A stretch of 64,000 bases of DNA from an uncultured Veillonella sp. (GTDB taxonomy: Bacteria > Bacillota > Negativicutes > Veillonellales > Veillonellaceae): the NCBI RefSeq assembly GCF_934230905.1, contig NZ_CAKQFJ010000003.1, positions 37,408 to 101,407 on the forward strand, read 5' to 3'. Under the pieces are notes generated by a model that saw only the letters and a list, made by a program, of their open reading frames with translations, was not told the DNA's origin and ran no database searches. The position numbers and the translations under genes were made by a program. Of the stretch, positions 51,373-59,900 are shown piece after piece; position 1 is the stretch's first letter; every line of letters starts with the position of its first letter.

Positions 51373-51416
51373 ATACCGCCTATTTCTGTGAAAGCTTTCA
51401 CAAAAACAAGCGGTAT
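51373..51416 (-). terminator. Intrinsic terminator of mntH
   Basis: ATACCGC and GCGGTAT outer arms surround the perfect palindrome TGTGAAAGCTTTCACA. The minus-strand exit TTTTATTTTG is T-rich. The first stem base is four bases after the stop. Confidence 0.7.
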
Positions 51417-51419
51417 ATA

Positions 51420-52679
51420 TTAGCCTATAACCAATAAGTAAATATTCATCAATGTTACGATAATGCCAATGCTCCAAAGAATAATGCCAGTAAATCGGCG
51501 ATTTGTATAATTCCCCATAACACGACGACTGCTCGTCATATATAATTGTAAAAATATAGTAATCGGCAATTGCAAGCTCAAAAACATTTGTGACACAAGT
51601 AAAGCCTGAAATGAGTCCGTAATAAACAAGATTAATAATAATGCCGGAATATATGTCAAACCTAATCCCAACCGACTATGAAAGTCCTTCATATCATAAG
51701 ACTCACCAAACATGCCGGCAAATATACTCGCCCCAGCCATACCAGCTGTTGCCGATGATGCAAGACCTGCAAATAATAAGGCTAATGCAAAGATAGTACC
51801 TGCTGCCGGTCCGATTAAAGGTCTTAATAGTTCCTCAGCCTGTTCTAACTCAGTAACCTCAATGCCATGACTAAAAAATACGGCCGCTGCTAACAAAATC
51901 ATAGCGGAATTGATCATCCAACCAACACCCATAGATAATAATGTATCCACAAATTCATACCGCAATTGTCGATGCATAATCGCCTTATCTTGTCGGTTAA
52001 ACTGACGACTTTGAATGACCTCGGAATGCAAGAATAAATTGTGTGGCATAACAACAGCACCTAGGATACTCAGAATAACGAGCATTGATTCGTTTGGTAT
52101 GCTTGGATTAACCCATCCAATGCCAGCGGAAACCCAATCGACATCGACCATATTCACTTCCACAAGGTAGGCCAATGCAATAAGGGATACGAATCCAGCT
52201 ATAATACGTTCTAACTTATTGTATGAATTTGTAATCAGCATAATGGTACATACGATAGCCGTTAATACGCTACCGATGACAAGCGGGATGCCGAACAGCA
52301 TCTTTAAGGCAATAGCAGCCCCAATAAATTCCGCCAGTGCCGTAGCTACGGCTGCAATCCCCGCCGTACTCAATACTGTACGAGATAACCATTTCGGTAA
52401 AAATTCATAGGCACATTCAGCTAAGCACTGCCCTCTGACAATCCCCAAATGGGCCACATTATGCTGTAATAAGATAAGCATAAGTGTAGATAATGTTACA
52501 ACCCACAATAATTCATAACCATAGCTAGCACCAGCTGCTAAGTTAGCAGCCCAATTGCCTGGATCAATAAAGCCAACGGTTACAATAATACCAGGCCCAA
52601 TATACTTAAATACTTCACTAACCTGCTGTTTACCATTCTGATGAACAGTAAATAATTTGTTCCTTATAAAATTAATCAT
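51420..52679 (-). CDS. mntH: Nramp-family Mn2+/Fe2+ transporter MntH
   Basis: 419 residues, 11 helices. The metal-binding DPGN of helix 1 is in GFIDPGNWAANLAAG, and the helix 6 site is AVVMPHNLFLHSE; the helix 4-5 segment LAEFIGAAIALKMLFGIP is also typical. It imports divalent manganese or iron with protons. It starts 18 bases after a small exported protein with an SLH-like region, and a CCCTATAAGGG hairpin overlaps its ribosome-binding site, so its expression depends on that upstream promoter. No MntR box was recognised. Confidence 0.93.
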   Translation of the reverse strand: MINFIRNKLFTVHQNGKQQVSEVFKYIGPGIIVTVGFIDPGNWAANLAAGASYGYELLWVVTLSTLMLILLQHNVAHLGIVRGQCLAECAYEFLPKWLSRTVLSTAGIAAVATALAEFIGAAIALKMLFGIPLVIGSVLTAIVCTIMLITNSYNKLERIIAGFVSLIALAYLVEVNMVDVDWVSAGIGWVNPSIPNESMLVILSILGAVVMPHNLFLHSEVIQSRQFNRQDKAIMHRQLRYEFVDTLLSMGVGWMINSAMILLAAAVFFSHGIEVTELEQAEELLRPLIGPAAGTIFALALLFAGLASSATAGMAGASIFAGMFGESYDMKDFHSRLGLGLTYIPALLLILFITDSFQALLVSQMFLSLQLPITIFLQLYMTSSRRVMGNYTNRRFTGIILWSIGIIVTLMNIYLLVIG

Positions 52680-52697
52680 GTTTTTCCCTTATAGGGA

Positions 52698-53315
52698 TTA
52701 TAGAGTAAACTTCATTTCTGTCTGTACACGTGCATCGGTTTTAGATTTCCCATTCTTAGAACCTGTATAGCGAATACGAACATCACCATTGGTCTTTACA
52801 CGAGAATCATCAATTTTGAATTTTTTCATCTTTTCCTTGATTTGTTTATCTGTTAACGCCCGTTCTTTGGTGTTTTTCTTGTCTCGTTCAATGCGATAAT
52901 CCATGATATCACGCATATTTTCTTGGTAAATACGCAATGCAAATTGACGATCGTTATCATTCATTTGTTCTCGTTTTTCTACAACTTCGTCAAGTAAAGG
53001 CATCAACTCAGTTTTCGTATAACTAGTGCTATCATCAAATATAAATCCATGAGTATCCGTAATGGCTCCATGTTTTACAAGCGTTTTCAGTGCTTTATAT
53101 GTCCAATCATTTGGTGTAATAAGGTTGGCGCTACCAAGATGTGCAGAAGATACTACTTTAACATCATCAGTACTCATACCATCTACCACAGGACGTGCAC
53201 TAGGAATTGCAAAGTCTTCCGCATGAGCCACACCGAAGGAAGCCACTAAACAAAGGGTCCCAATACCAAGAATTCGACGAATCATAGATAAATGACGTGT
53301 ATATTGTGTATTCAT
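52698..53315 (-). CDS. Short exported SLH/porin-like protein
   Basis: 205 residues. A signal peptide (RRILGIGTLCLVASFGVAHAED) leads to a segment resembling one S-layer homology domain (NDWTYKALKTLVKHGAITDT to YTKTELMPLLDEVVEKR), then a charged helical linker. It ends with NGDVRIRYTGSKNGKSKTD and TEMKFTL, which look like the first one or two strands of an OmpM-type Veillonella porin. The barrel itself is missing: the stop is followed directly by mntH. It may be a decayed porin or a functional mini-tether between peptidoglycan and outer membrane. Co-transcribed with mntH. The domain call is by pattern and needs profile searches. Confidence 0.7.
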   Translation of the reverse strand: MNTQYTRHLSMIRRILGIGTLCLVASFGVAHAEDFAIPSARPVVDGMSTDDVKVVSSAHLGSANLITPNDWTYKALKTLVKHGAITDTHGFIFDDSTSYTKTELMPLLDEVVEKREQMNDNDRQFALRIYQENMRDIMDYRIERDKKNTKERALTDKQIKEKMKKFKIDDSRVKTNGDVRIRYTGSKNGKSKTDARVQTEMKFTL

Positions 53316-53348
53316 AAAAGTCTCCTTAAATTAAATTTTATACAATTT

Positions 53349-53378
53349 ATTATAAGCAATCAGATATGAATACGTCAA
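53349..53378 (-). promoter_or_regulatory. Promoter of the SLH-like gene and mntH
   Basis: TTGACG (53373-53378) and TATAAT (53349-53354) on the minus strand with an 18-base spacer, 34 bases before the start codon. Confidence 0.65.
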
Positions 53379-53411
53379 CTCTATTCCCATTCCTTACACT
53401 GTATGGTTAAT

Positions 53412-53443
53412 AAAAAAGACCCCACATCGGACGATGTGAGGTC
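53412..53443 (-). terminator. Intrinsic terminator after tRNA-Ser
   Basis: GACC-CACATCG and CGATGTG-GGTC pair around GA; TTTTTT follows on the minus strand, seven bases past the tRNA 3' end. Confidence 0.8.
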
Positions 53444-53449
53444 TCAGCA

Positions 53450-53540
53450 TGGCGGAGGATTAGGGATTCGAACCCTAGCGACGGTAACCCGCCCTAACGA
53501 TTTAGCAAACCGTCCTCTTCAGCCTCTTGAGTAATCCTCC
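53450..53540 (-). tRNA. tRNA-Ser (anticodon GCU)
   Basis: 91 bases including an encoded CCA. The acceptor stem is GGAGGAT with ATCCTCC, the anticodon stem is ACGGT/ATCGT with loop TTGCTAA (anticodon GCT, reading AGC and AGU), the variable arm is long as in class II tRNAs, and the T-loop is GGTTCGAATCC. A terminator follows. Confidence 0.96.
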
Positions 53541-53590
53541 ATGCTTTACTGGGTAATCATATCATACCCAATAAGGCGTTGTCAATTGAA

Positions 53591-54025
53591 TTATTTCAAC
53601 ATGGATTCAATAAACCAAATTTGTTTTACATAATATTCAATATGGTCTTCCATCATGTTGGAAAGCAAGAAATTATCTTCCTCACCAGCAGCTTCACGGA
53701 TAGCAGCAGCTTGATCCTTCATATATTTGAAGTCGTGAAGTAAAATTTCAATAACTTTATGTTGAGGAACATCTTCTTGACCTAGCTCACCGATTTTTGC
53801 TAATTTAGCATATTCAACAGAATTTACTAATGGAAATTCACCTTGCATTTTTACATGTTCAGCTACGGCATCAAAATATTCAAAGGCTTCATCATAAATG
53901 GATTCTAAGTATTCATGGATGGATTTGAATTGTGGACCAGTTACATTGAAGTGAAGATTGTGTAATTTTACATTCCATACAGAAAGATCTGCTAAATATT
54001 GATTTACTTGTTGTACGTTTTTCAT
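53591..54025 (-). CDS. dps: Dps-family ferritin-like protein
   Basis: 144 residues forming a four-helix bundle. The Dps ferroxidase ligands lie in KLHNLHFNVTGPQFKSIHEYLESIYDEAFEYFDAVAEH. The protein oxidises and stores iron with peroxide and protects DNA; the basic N-terminal tail of DNA-binding Dps is short here. GGAGTTATTATT precedes the ATG. A 20-bp perfect palindrome just downstream of its -10 (54123-54142) implies repression, probably by a Fur/PerR-type regulator. Confidence 0.93.
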   Translation of the reverse strand: MKNVQQVNQYLADLSVWNVKLHNLHFNVTGPQFKSIHEYLESIYDEAFEYFDAVAEHVKMQGEFPLVNSVEYAKLAKIGELGQEDVPQHKVIEILLHDFKYMKDQAAAIREAAGEEDNFLLSNMMEDHIEYYVKQIWFIESMLK

Positions 54026-54122
54026 AATAATAACTCCTTTTTTATTTAATTCTCAGTTACAATTCATCCTAACACAGGATAAACCCAGTCAGTTTCTAAA
54101 CCTATTATTTATCTATATAATT

Positions 54123-54176
54123 TGTAATCAATATTGATTACATAATTATATTAACAATAATGATTTTCCTTGTCAA
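54123..54176 (-). promoter_or_regulatory. dps promoter with 20-bp palindromic operator
   Basis: TTGACA (54171-54176) and TAATAT (54148-54153) are spaced 17 bases on the minus strand. TGTAATCAATATTGATTACA (54123-54142) is a perfect dyad just after the -10. Its A/T-rich symmetry resembles Fur/PerR boxes, but it is not a textbook match. Confidence 0.65.
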
Positions 54177-54218
54177 TATTTTTACAGTAATTTTCAATGA
54201 AATTTTTATAAACAGAAA

Positions 54219-54256
54219 ACCTCTTACCATCAGATATACATCTAACAGCAAGAGGT
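54219..54256 (-). terminator. Intrinsic terminator of cysE
   Basis: ACCTCTT and AAGAGGT arms with an inner TTAGAT/ATCTGA pairing; the minus-strand exit is TTTTCTG. It starts 16 bases from the cysE stop. Confidence 0.7.
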
Positions 54257-54271
54257 CTTAACCAATCTATC

Positions 54272-54883
54272 TTATATATAGTATTCTATGTAGTTTTCAG
54301 GATATGGGCTATCATTAGAGGTCCCATTTTTATCTTTTCGTCTAGGTTTCCGAACATACATATTTTCTGGATCCGTTTCAAAGATAACCATATCTTTCGG
54401 AATGTCGTGTTTTATAACTAGATTACAACCGATTTTAGTACGGGCACCAATCGTAATATCCCCTAAAATTTTTGTACCTGTACCAATAAGAACATCATCC
54501 TCAATCGTAGGATGGCGTTTCGCCTTCTTAGAGGACATGCCCCCTAATGTTACCTGATGAAACAAAGTTACATTATCCCCTACAATAGCGGTTTCACCGA
54601 TAACAACGCCCATGCCATGATCGATAAATAAGCCTCGCCCAATGGTAGCGCCTGGATGAATTTCAATACCCGTTACATGACGAGAGTGAAGCGCTATACG
54701 CCGTGCCAATGTAGGCCACCCTGCCTTATAAAGACGATGTGCAAAAAAATGCCAAAACAAAGCCGTAATATGCGGATACGTCCATATAACCATCCACACA
54801 TTAGTGGCAGCCGGATCAGAATCCATGACGCGTTTAATATTATATTGAATTTTGCCCCATAATTCGCGCAAACCTTGCATCAT
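54272..54883 (-). CDS. cysE: Serine O-acetyltransferase CysE
   Basis: About 203 residues from the ATG at 54883 (MMQGLRELWGKIQYNI), with GGAG six bases upstream; the reading can extend to 54961 but would cross the leader hairpin. A helical N-terminal part precedes left-handed beta-helix hexapeptide repeats (IEIHPGATIGRGLFIDHGMGVVIGETAIVG). The catalytic His/Asp are in FIDHGMG, and LFHQVTLGG and TLGGMSS-type loops follow. It makes O-acetylserine for cysteine synthesis. The C-terminal tail is charged, ending in YIEYYI; an Ile terminus is commonly needed for binding cysteine synthase. Confidence 0.93.
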   Translation of the reverse strand: MMQGLRELWGKIQYNIKRVMDSDPAATNVWMVIWTYPHITALFWHFFAHRLYKAGWPTLARRIALHSRHVTGIEIHPGATIGRGLFIDHGMGVVIGETAIVGDNVTLFHQVTLGGMSSKKAKRHPTIEDDVLIGTGTKILGDITIGARTKIGCNLVIKHDIPKDMVIFETDPENMYVRKPRRKDKNGTSNDSPYPENYIEYYI

Positions 54884-54941
54884 AAGTACTCCATATCTAC
54901 GTTCATTATACGAACCGTCTCTCTTAGATATCAAAAATATA

Positions 54942-54967
54942 ACGCCCTTGGATACTCCCAAGGGCGT
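54942..54967 (-). terminator. Terminator-like hairpin in the cysE leader
   Basis: ACGCCCTTGG and CCAAGGGCGT form a perfect 10-bp stem around six bases, followed on the minus strand by TATATTTTTG. It lies about 60 bases before the cysE start and 70 after its promoter, so it could attenuate cysE. No T-box motif was found. Confidence 0.5.
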
Positions 54968-55029
54968 AAGTCACGGTTTTAACGATCACCAAACTATACA
55001 CTGGGTATAATCATTTGTGCACTCTATAA

Positions 55030-55068
55030 ATATATTCCTACTCTAACACCTAGGAATATATCTGTCAA
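55030..55068 (-). promoter_or_regulatory. cysE promoter overlapped by an 11-bp inverted repeat
   Basis: TTGACA (55063-55068) and TAGAGT (55040-55045) are spaced 17 bases. ATATATTCCTA (55030-55040) and TAGGAATATAT (55051-55061) are perfect inverted halves that flank and enter the -10, an ideal repressor position. The half-site recurs in the met leader. An Rrf2/CymR-like regulator is one possibility. Confidence 0.6.
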
Positions 55069-55116
55069 GAATTTTGAGCACCTTTAAAGCCCGCAGTTTA
55101 CAGGAAATAACTGCGT

Positions 55117-55920
55117 TTATCGTATCTTACTAAGTGTGTTAATTACCAAATCCCACGTAATAGGCATCGTCATAATGGCCACGGCAATTCCAATCCATAA
55201 AAGACTACCAACGATAACTACAAGCCTAGAAAGCACAAACTGAAGGGCCCTGCTATTGCCATATACAATGATTTTCTTTCGTTCATGTAATACAATATGG
55301 CCCCATAAAAAACCAGCTAACGTATACGTTATAATATGTGGATCTAACACTAAATAAGAAACCACATCCGGCATATGCTCTTTTCTAGATATAATTGGGG
55401 AAAGCACGCCATTTACTTCAACGGCCCATAGTTTATACCAGAATAACATTAATATGGCAGGCCACATAGAGCGCCATGTCATCCATAAGACATAACAATA
55501 ATTTACCAATGCCCCTGCTACTTGACCATGATGCTGTTGTAAATATCGTTCCATCCAAGAGTTTGAACTATAACCTTGCTCAATTTGCCAATAGTGAAAC
55601 TGTACATTTCGCTCCCCATGCGTAAAATCTACAAAGCCTAGTGTTTGTAATAGGACGAGAGCGAATATACCAATAGTGACAAGTTGAAACCATTCACTAA
55701 ACATCCAGCTAGATGGTACCATACGGTCTGTTACAGTAATGTCGATTTGCAATACTAATAGTATCAACGCTACGTAAGCACTCCACCGTGTCCATCGACT
55801 GTATGTATGTAGTGAACTATGACTACCTACGACGAGCGCTGCGGGATGTAAGGACAACAATAGGCCAAAAACAAAGCAAACTATAAATGTCGAGATGACC
55901 GCTATAAATTCGTAACTCAT
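55117..55920 (-). CDS. Unknown multi-pass membrane protein
   Basis: 267 residues, not recognised as a known family. Predicted helices: about 6-29, 46-63, 75-97, 148-168, 195-212 and 235-257. The N-terminal helix pair flanks LSLHPAALVVGSHSSLHTYSRWTRW. A central soluble stretch (NVQFHYWQIEQGYSSNSWMERYLQQHHGQV) is rich in aromatics. It begins one base after the queF stop (TAAGATG), so it is translated from the queF transcript. A transporter for a queuosine precursor would be an attractive guess, but no QrtT/YhhQ motif is seen and this is speculation. Confidence 0.7.
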   Translation of the reverse strand: MSYEFIAVISTFIVCFVFGLLLSLHPAALVVGSHSSLHTYSRWTRWSAYVALILLVLQIDITVTDRMVPSSWMFSEWFQLVTIGIFALVLLQTLGFVDFTHGERNVQFHYWQIEQGYSSNSWMERYLQQHHGQVAGALVNYCYVLWMTWRSMWPAILMLFWYKLWAVEVNGVLSPIISRKEHMPDVVSYLVLDPHIITYTLAGFLWGHIVLHERKKIIVYGNSRALQFVLSRLVVIVGSLLWIGIAVAIMTMPITWDLVINTLSKIR

Positions 55921-55921
55921 C

Positions 55922-56419
55922 TTAACGGTACGCTACGCGTTCAGGCTGCATATCGTGAAAATGAAGGCGCTCTTTTGCCGTTTTTTCCCACTCTGTACCA
56001 GGCTTTCCGTAGTTTGCGTATGGATCGATAGACAAACCACCACGCGGTGTAAACTTGCCCCACACTTCGATGTACTTAGGATTCATCAACCTGATGAGGT
56101 CTTTCATGATGATGTTAATGCAGTCCTCGTGAAAGTCCCCATGATTGCGGAAACTAAATAAATATAATTTCAAAGACTTGGACTCTACCATTTTCTTATC
56201 TGGTACATAAGAAATGTAAATGGTCGCAAAGTCTGGTTGACCTGTCATAGGGCACAAGCTAGTGAACTCAGGACAGTTAAACTTAACGAAGTAATCGTTA
56301 TCAGGGTGTTTATTATCAAATGCCTCTAATACCTGTGGTGCATAATCAGTAGGGTAATCGGTCTTGTGACCTAACATCGTTACACCTTGTAACTCTTTTT
56401 CAGATCTGCCGGATGCCAT
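55922..56419 (-). CDS. queF: NADPH-dependent preQ0 reductase QueF
   Basis: 165 residues, the single-domain (type I) form. The catalytic Cys56 is in NCPEFTSLCPMTGQPDF, and the family QueF motif is in VESKSLKLYLFSFRNHGDFHE with the NADPH/substrate residues. It reduces 7-cyano-7-deazaguanine to preQ1 in queuosine synthesis. An extended -10 (TGATATAAT, 56476-56484 on the minus strand) is its likely promoter, and GAGGTTCTTT precedes the ATG. The other queuosine gene here, queG-like, is at 11706. Confidence 0.95.
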   Translation of the reverse strand: MASGRSEKELQGVTMLGHKTDYPTDYAPQVLEAFDNKHPDNDYFVKFNCPEFTSLCPMTGQPDFATIYISYVPDKKMVESKSLKLYLFSFRNHGDFHEDCINIIMKDLIRLMNPKYIEVWGKFTPRGGLSIDPYANYGKPGTEWEKTAKERLHFHDMQPERVAYR

Positions 56420-56557
56420 AAAGAACCTCTTTCTATAAAATAATATAATATATGGAGTAATTCATACGATACTTAATTATATCATAGGAGGTTCAACCTC
56501 ATTATATTTACGCTTCTATATACGTAACTAATTGTTTAAGATGTTCTAAAATAATGA

Positions 56558-56959
56558 TTATATTGATCTCCAAAGATTAATACCACCAATAGTAAACGCG
56601 ATTAGTTTTATCAATATACCACTTTCAACTTGTATGCCCCAACCAATAAAACAAATACCTATAATTATACTTGATATACGGGCAAAATAACTTGTTTTAC
56701 TATATTTCAATAAACGTATAGCCTTTTTTATACCTTCCACAAACCGTCCTTCCTTTATATATCTATAACCGACTTTTATTTCCTCAATATTTACATATAT
56801 AAATACTGCATTAATAGCCCCAAAACATGCTATAGCATCTATCTTACGATACGGCCCATCTCCTGATTGAAGTAGCGAATATATAAGAGCTGCATCCAAT
56901 ATAAAAAGAACTAAAAACATATATATAGCTTTAAAAAAATTTTTATTGTTAGCAGACAT
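56558..56959 (-). CDS. Small membrane protein, candidate CDI immunity protein
   Basis: 133 residues with four hydrophobic helices (about 10-30, 40-58, 88-108 and 113-130) and a basic loop (YIKEGRFVEGIKKAIRLLKYSKTS). No family is recognised. Its ATG is two bases after the stop of the giant exoprotein gene, and its ribosome-binding site GGGAGAAG is formed by the last codons of that gene, so it is translationally coupled. This is the position of cdiI in contact-dependent inhibition loci. Base composition looks more AT-rich than the neighbours. A membrane immunity protein would imply a membrane-acting toxin. Function is inference from position. Confidence 0.6.
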   Translation of the reverse strand: MSANNKNFFKAIYMFLVLFILDAALIYSLLQSGDGPYRKIDAIACFGAINAVFIYVNIEEIKVGYRYIKEGRFVEGIKKAIRLLKYSKTSYFARISSIIIGICFIGWGIQVESGILIKLIAFTIGGINLWRSI

Positions 56960-56961
56960 TC

Positions 56962-59900
56962 TTACTTCTCCCTTGATTCTAATTTTGAGTCTTTATTTTC
57001 TTTATCATTTTGATTATTATCTTTTAGATAATCTGTTTCATTAAAGATCTTAGAAGTCATCTTTAACGCAGCACTACCATAAAAACCCCTATAATTTTTA
57101 GATACCTCACTACCAACAGTTCCACCACTTTTATCTACTTTTTCACTAGTACTATACTTTGCAGAAAAACCTATTCCTCCGGTCCCGATTCCTTCTAAGG
57201 CAAGCATATCATTTCCAGCTCTAGCTCTTCCTTCAAATTCGAGAAGACTAAATTTCCCTTCCCCTGAAAAATTTATATTCCCAGGTTTTATTATAGCATC
57301 TAGTTTCCCTGCCATATTAACATTACTTATAGTACCGTCTATAGTACCCCATTCGCCTCTATCGTAATAGAGTCGTTCCTTACCAGTATTCAAAATATAC
57401 TCCATATTAACATGAACACCATCTTGAGGTTTAAAAATATCATATTCAATATTCAAACCTGTGTTCTTTTTTTCTTCTTGTATTCTACCGCTGAGTTTTC
57501 CCTCAATCACATTACCAACTCTTTGAAACGCATATGCTTCTCCTATCGCTTCAAGGTCTGTACCTGCTATTGTTTTAGTAGGAAGTCTGTCTGTAGAATA
57601 AGCTTTACCACCATAAAGAACATATCTTGTAGTCATATAGGGTGGATTAGGAGGGTATACAGGGACCATTTGATCAGCCAAGGCATTGCCGAACTCCTTT
57701 TCTGTATATTGAGCGGGACGAGTCGTATAGTGAAATTCTATATTATCTTTACCAACTATCGCATAATTCTGCCCGCCAATAGTAATAACATGTGCTCCCT
57801 CATCAGCAAATCTATCGCCTTCATTTTCATAAACTTTAGGTTTGTTTCTTTCATATTGCTTAGAGTAATAGCCATCACTACCACTATGTTTTTCCATATG
57901 AATATTATCTAAATCATTTCGCCAATCAGTTGAAGCTGGCCGATTATTTCTAGACTCTAGAAAAATCACATCTGATTTATCTCTTAATATTTTTTCACTT
58001 TGTACAGCTTTTTGATCCTCAAATTCAGCTATAACAGCATCACCCTGACTATAAATATACTTTTGCAGAATATTATACATAACATCTGAAAAAGCTGTTT
58101 GCCGCCCTGAAGTTAATACATCTGGATCACTTTGACGTAAAGATTCATAAACCTCTGATGATAAATAATTACTAGTTTTGTAGAATCCATTATAAGCATG
58201 CTCAAATTCCATCAGACTATCATAGTAAGCAAGTTTTTTTATCAAAATGTCTTGGCTTGATTTAGAAAACATAAAATCTATTGAAAAATTCAACTGATCT
58301 CCATGCGTTAACCAATTATTTGTGGTCGCAGATAAAGCAATCCCACTTTCTGTGCTCCCTAATGATTTTCCAACAACTGTACTGAACCACTTATGTAAAT
58401 TTCCATCTCTATGCTTATCTAATACTTTATTTAAGTATTCATTCCCTGCACCAATTGCTAATCCATTTAAAGAATTCCCACCGGACAAATTAGAAACAAA
58501 TGCACCAAAAGCACCATGTAAGGCAACTTTATATACACCACCCTCACTCCAATTCTTAGCTTCTTTCTCATACCTAGCTTTCATAGCAGCATCAGTCTCT
58601 GATTGTGCTTTTAATTCGTATTTTGTCTTTTGAGCAAATGCTAAATCGCCAATTAACCTAAAGCCTTCATCAGATACAGCATTGACATATTCCATACGTT
58701 CTTTTACATCAGCCTTATCAAATATAGGTTTAATACTATTGAGTGCATGCTCAGTATCGCTGTTAATAGCAGTAAGTGGTTTACGCTCTACTTCTACCAA
58801 TATATCATTACTAATAGCAGATTTTGTTGTAGATTGGGCTTCATCTGATACTGGAATAGAAACTACCGGAGATAGCCCCAATGGGTTGATTTTACCGAGA
58901 ACACCCTTTGCTGTCAATCCAGATGTGTTCATAGCTATCCCAGACTTTTTAGCCTTATACGAAGCTTCATTATGAATATCTTCCATAACTAGAGATTTGG
59001 TAGATATCTTATTTTTTTCAGGTGTAGCCTTACTAGTTATAGTGGCACCTTTTAATGTTGTCGTATCGCCAACAACAATATTTACACCATCACTACCAGC
59101 ATGAATACCAGATTGCTCTGTAACACTTGTATTAGTACTATCAATATTGCCTTTTACATTAACACCATTAATCGTAGGTTGAGATATAAAGTTTGCACCA
59201 GAGATAGATATCCCCTTGTTCTTAGATGTTTCATGATAGATCTGACTGTCTTGCAAGCTCTCTACAGTCAGATTATTACCTACTTTCGCCGTTACACCTT
59301 GTCCAGAAATAGTAGACCCAATAAGGTTCGTATTACTGCCACTTTCAATAGATACGTTATTAGTAGCTACAACATGTGTTCCTGTATGCGTAGTAGTATC
59401 TTCTATGCCATTTTCTGACCCTTTATAAGCAGAAGCCGACCAGCCTACGAGCCCACCAGTTCTCATACCAATATTAGCAGAAACATTCCATCCACTAGAT
59501 TTACTATTTGTTTCAACACGTTGCGTATTTGAACCGGCCTCTAAATTGATAGTATTAGAAGCAGCTAATTGTACATTTTTCCCTTTAATTTGTTCACCAA
59601 TTGCAGTAATATTACCTTTAATTGAATCTGCACTATTAGCATGAATTAAAACAGTTCCGTCAGAGTCAATAGTCCCACCAGAGTACGTATGGCGTTCTAA
59701 TTTCGACTCAGCTACACTTTTACTAGATCCAATACCTACTTGTATATTAATAGCTCTATCAATGGCTCTATCAGTAGCTTTATTTATATTTTCCTTATTC
59801 TCTTCTAAAAGGCTTCGTTTTTTCAACAAAACATCTTGTTTAGCTTTAAGCTCAGCTAATTTAGTCGTATCAGTTTCTGGGGTATTAACTATATCAGTAT

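Noticed and set aside
51387..51402. TGTGAAAGCTTTCACA looks like a catabolite or LacI-type operator
   Set aside because: It is the inner stem of the mntH terminator, lacks the central CG of cre sites and is downstream of the gene.
57412..57912. 166-codon plus-strand frame opposite the exoprotein tail
   Set aside because: Cys/Phe-rich shadow of the minus-strand coding sequence; no ribosome-binding site and no protein-like features.
56962..58500. VENN boundary or known nuclease motif in the exoprotein tail
   Set aside because: No VENN was found and no HNH, EndoU or similar catalytic motif could be identified by eye.
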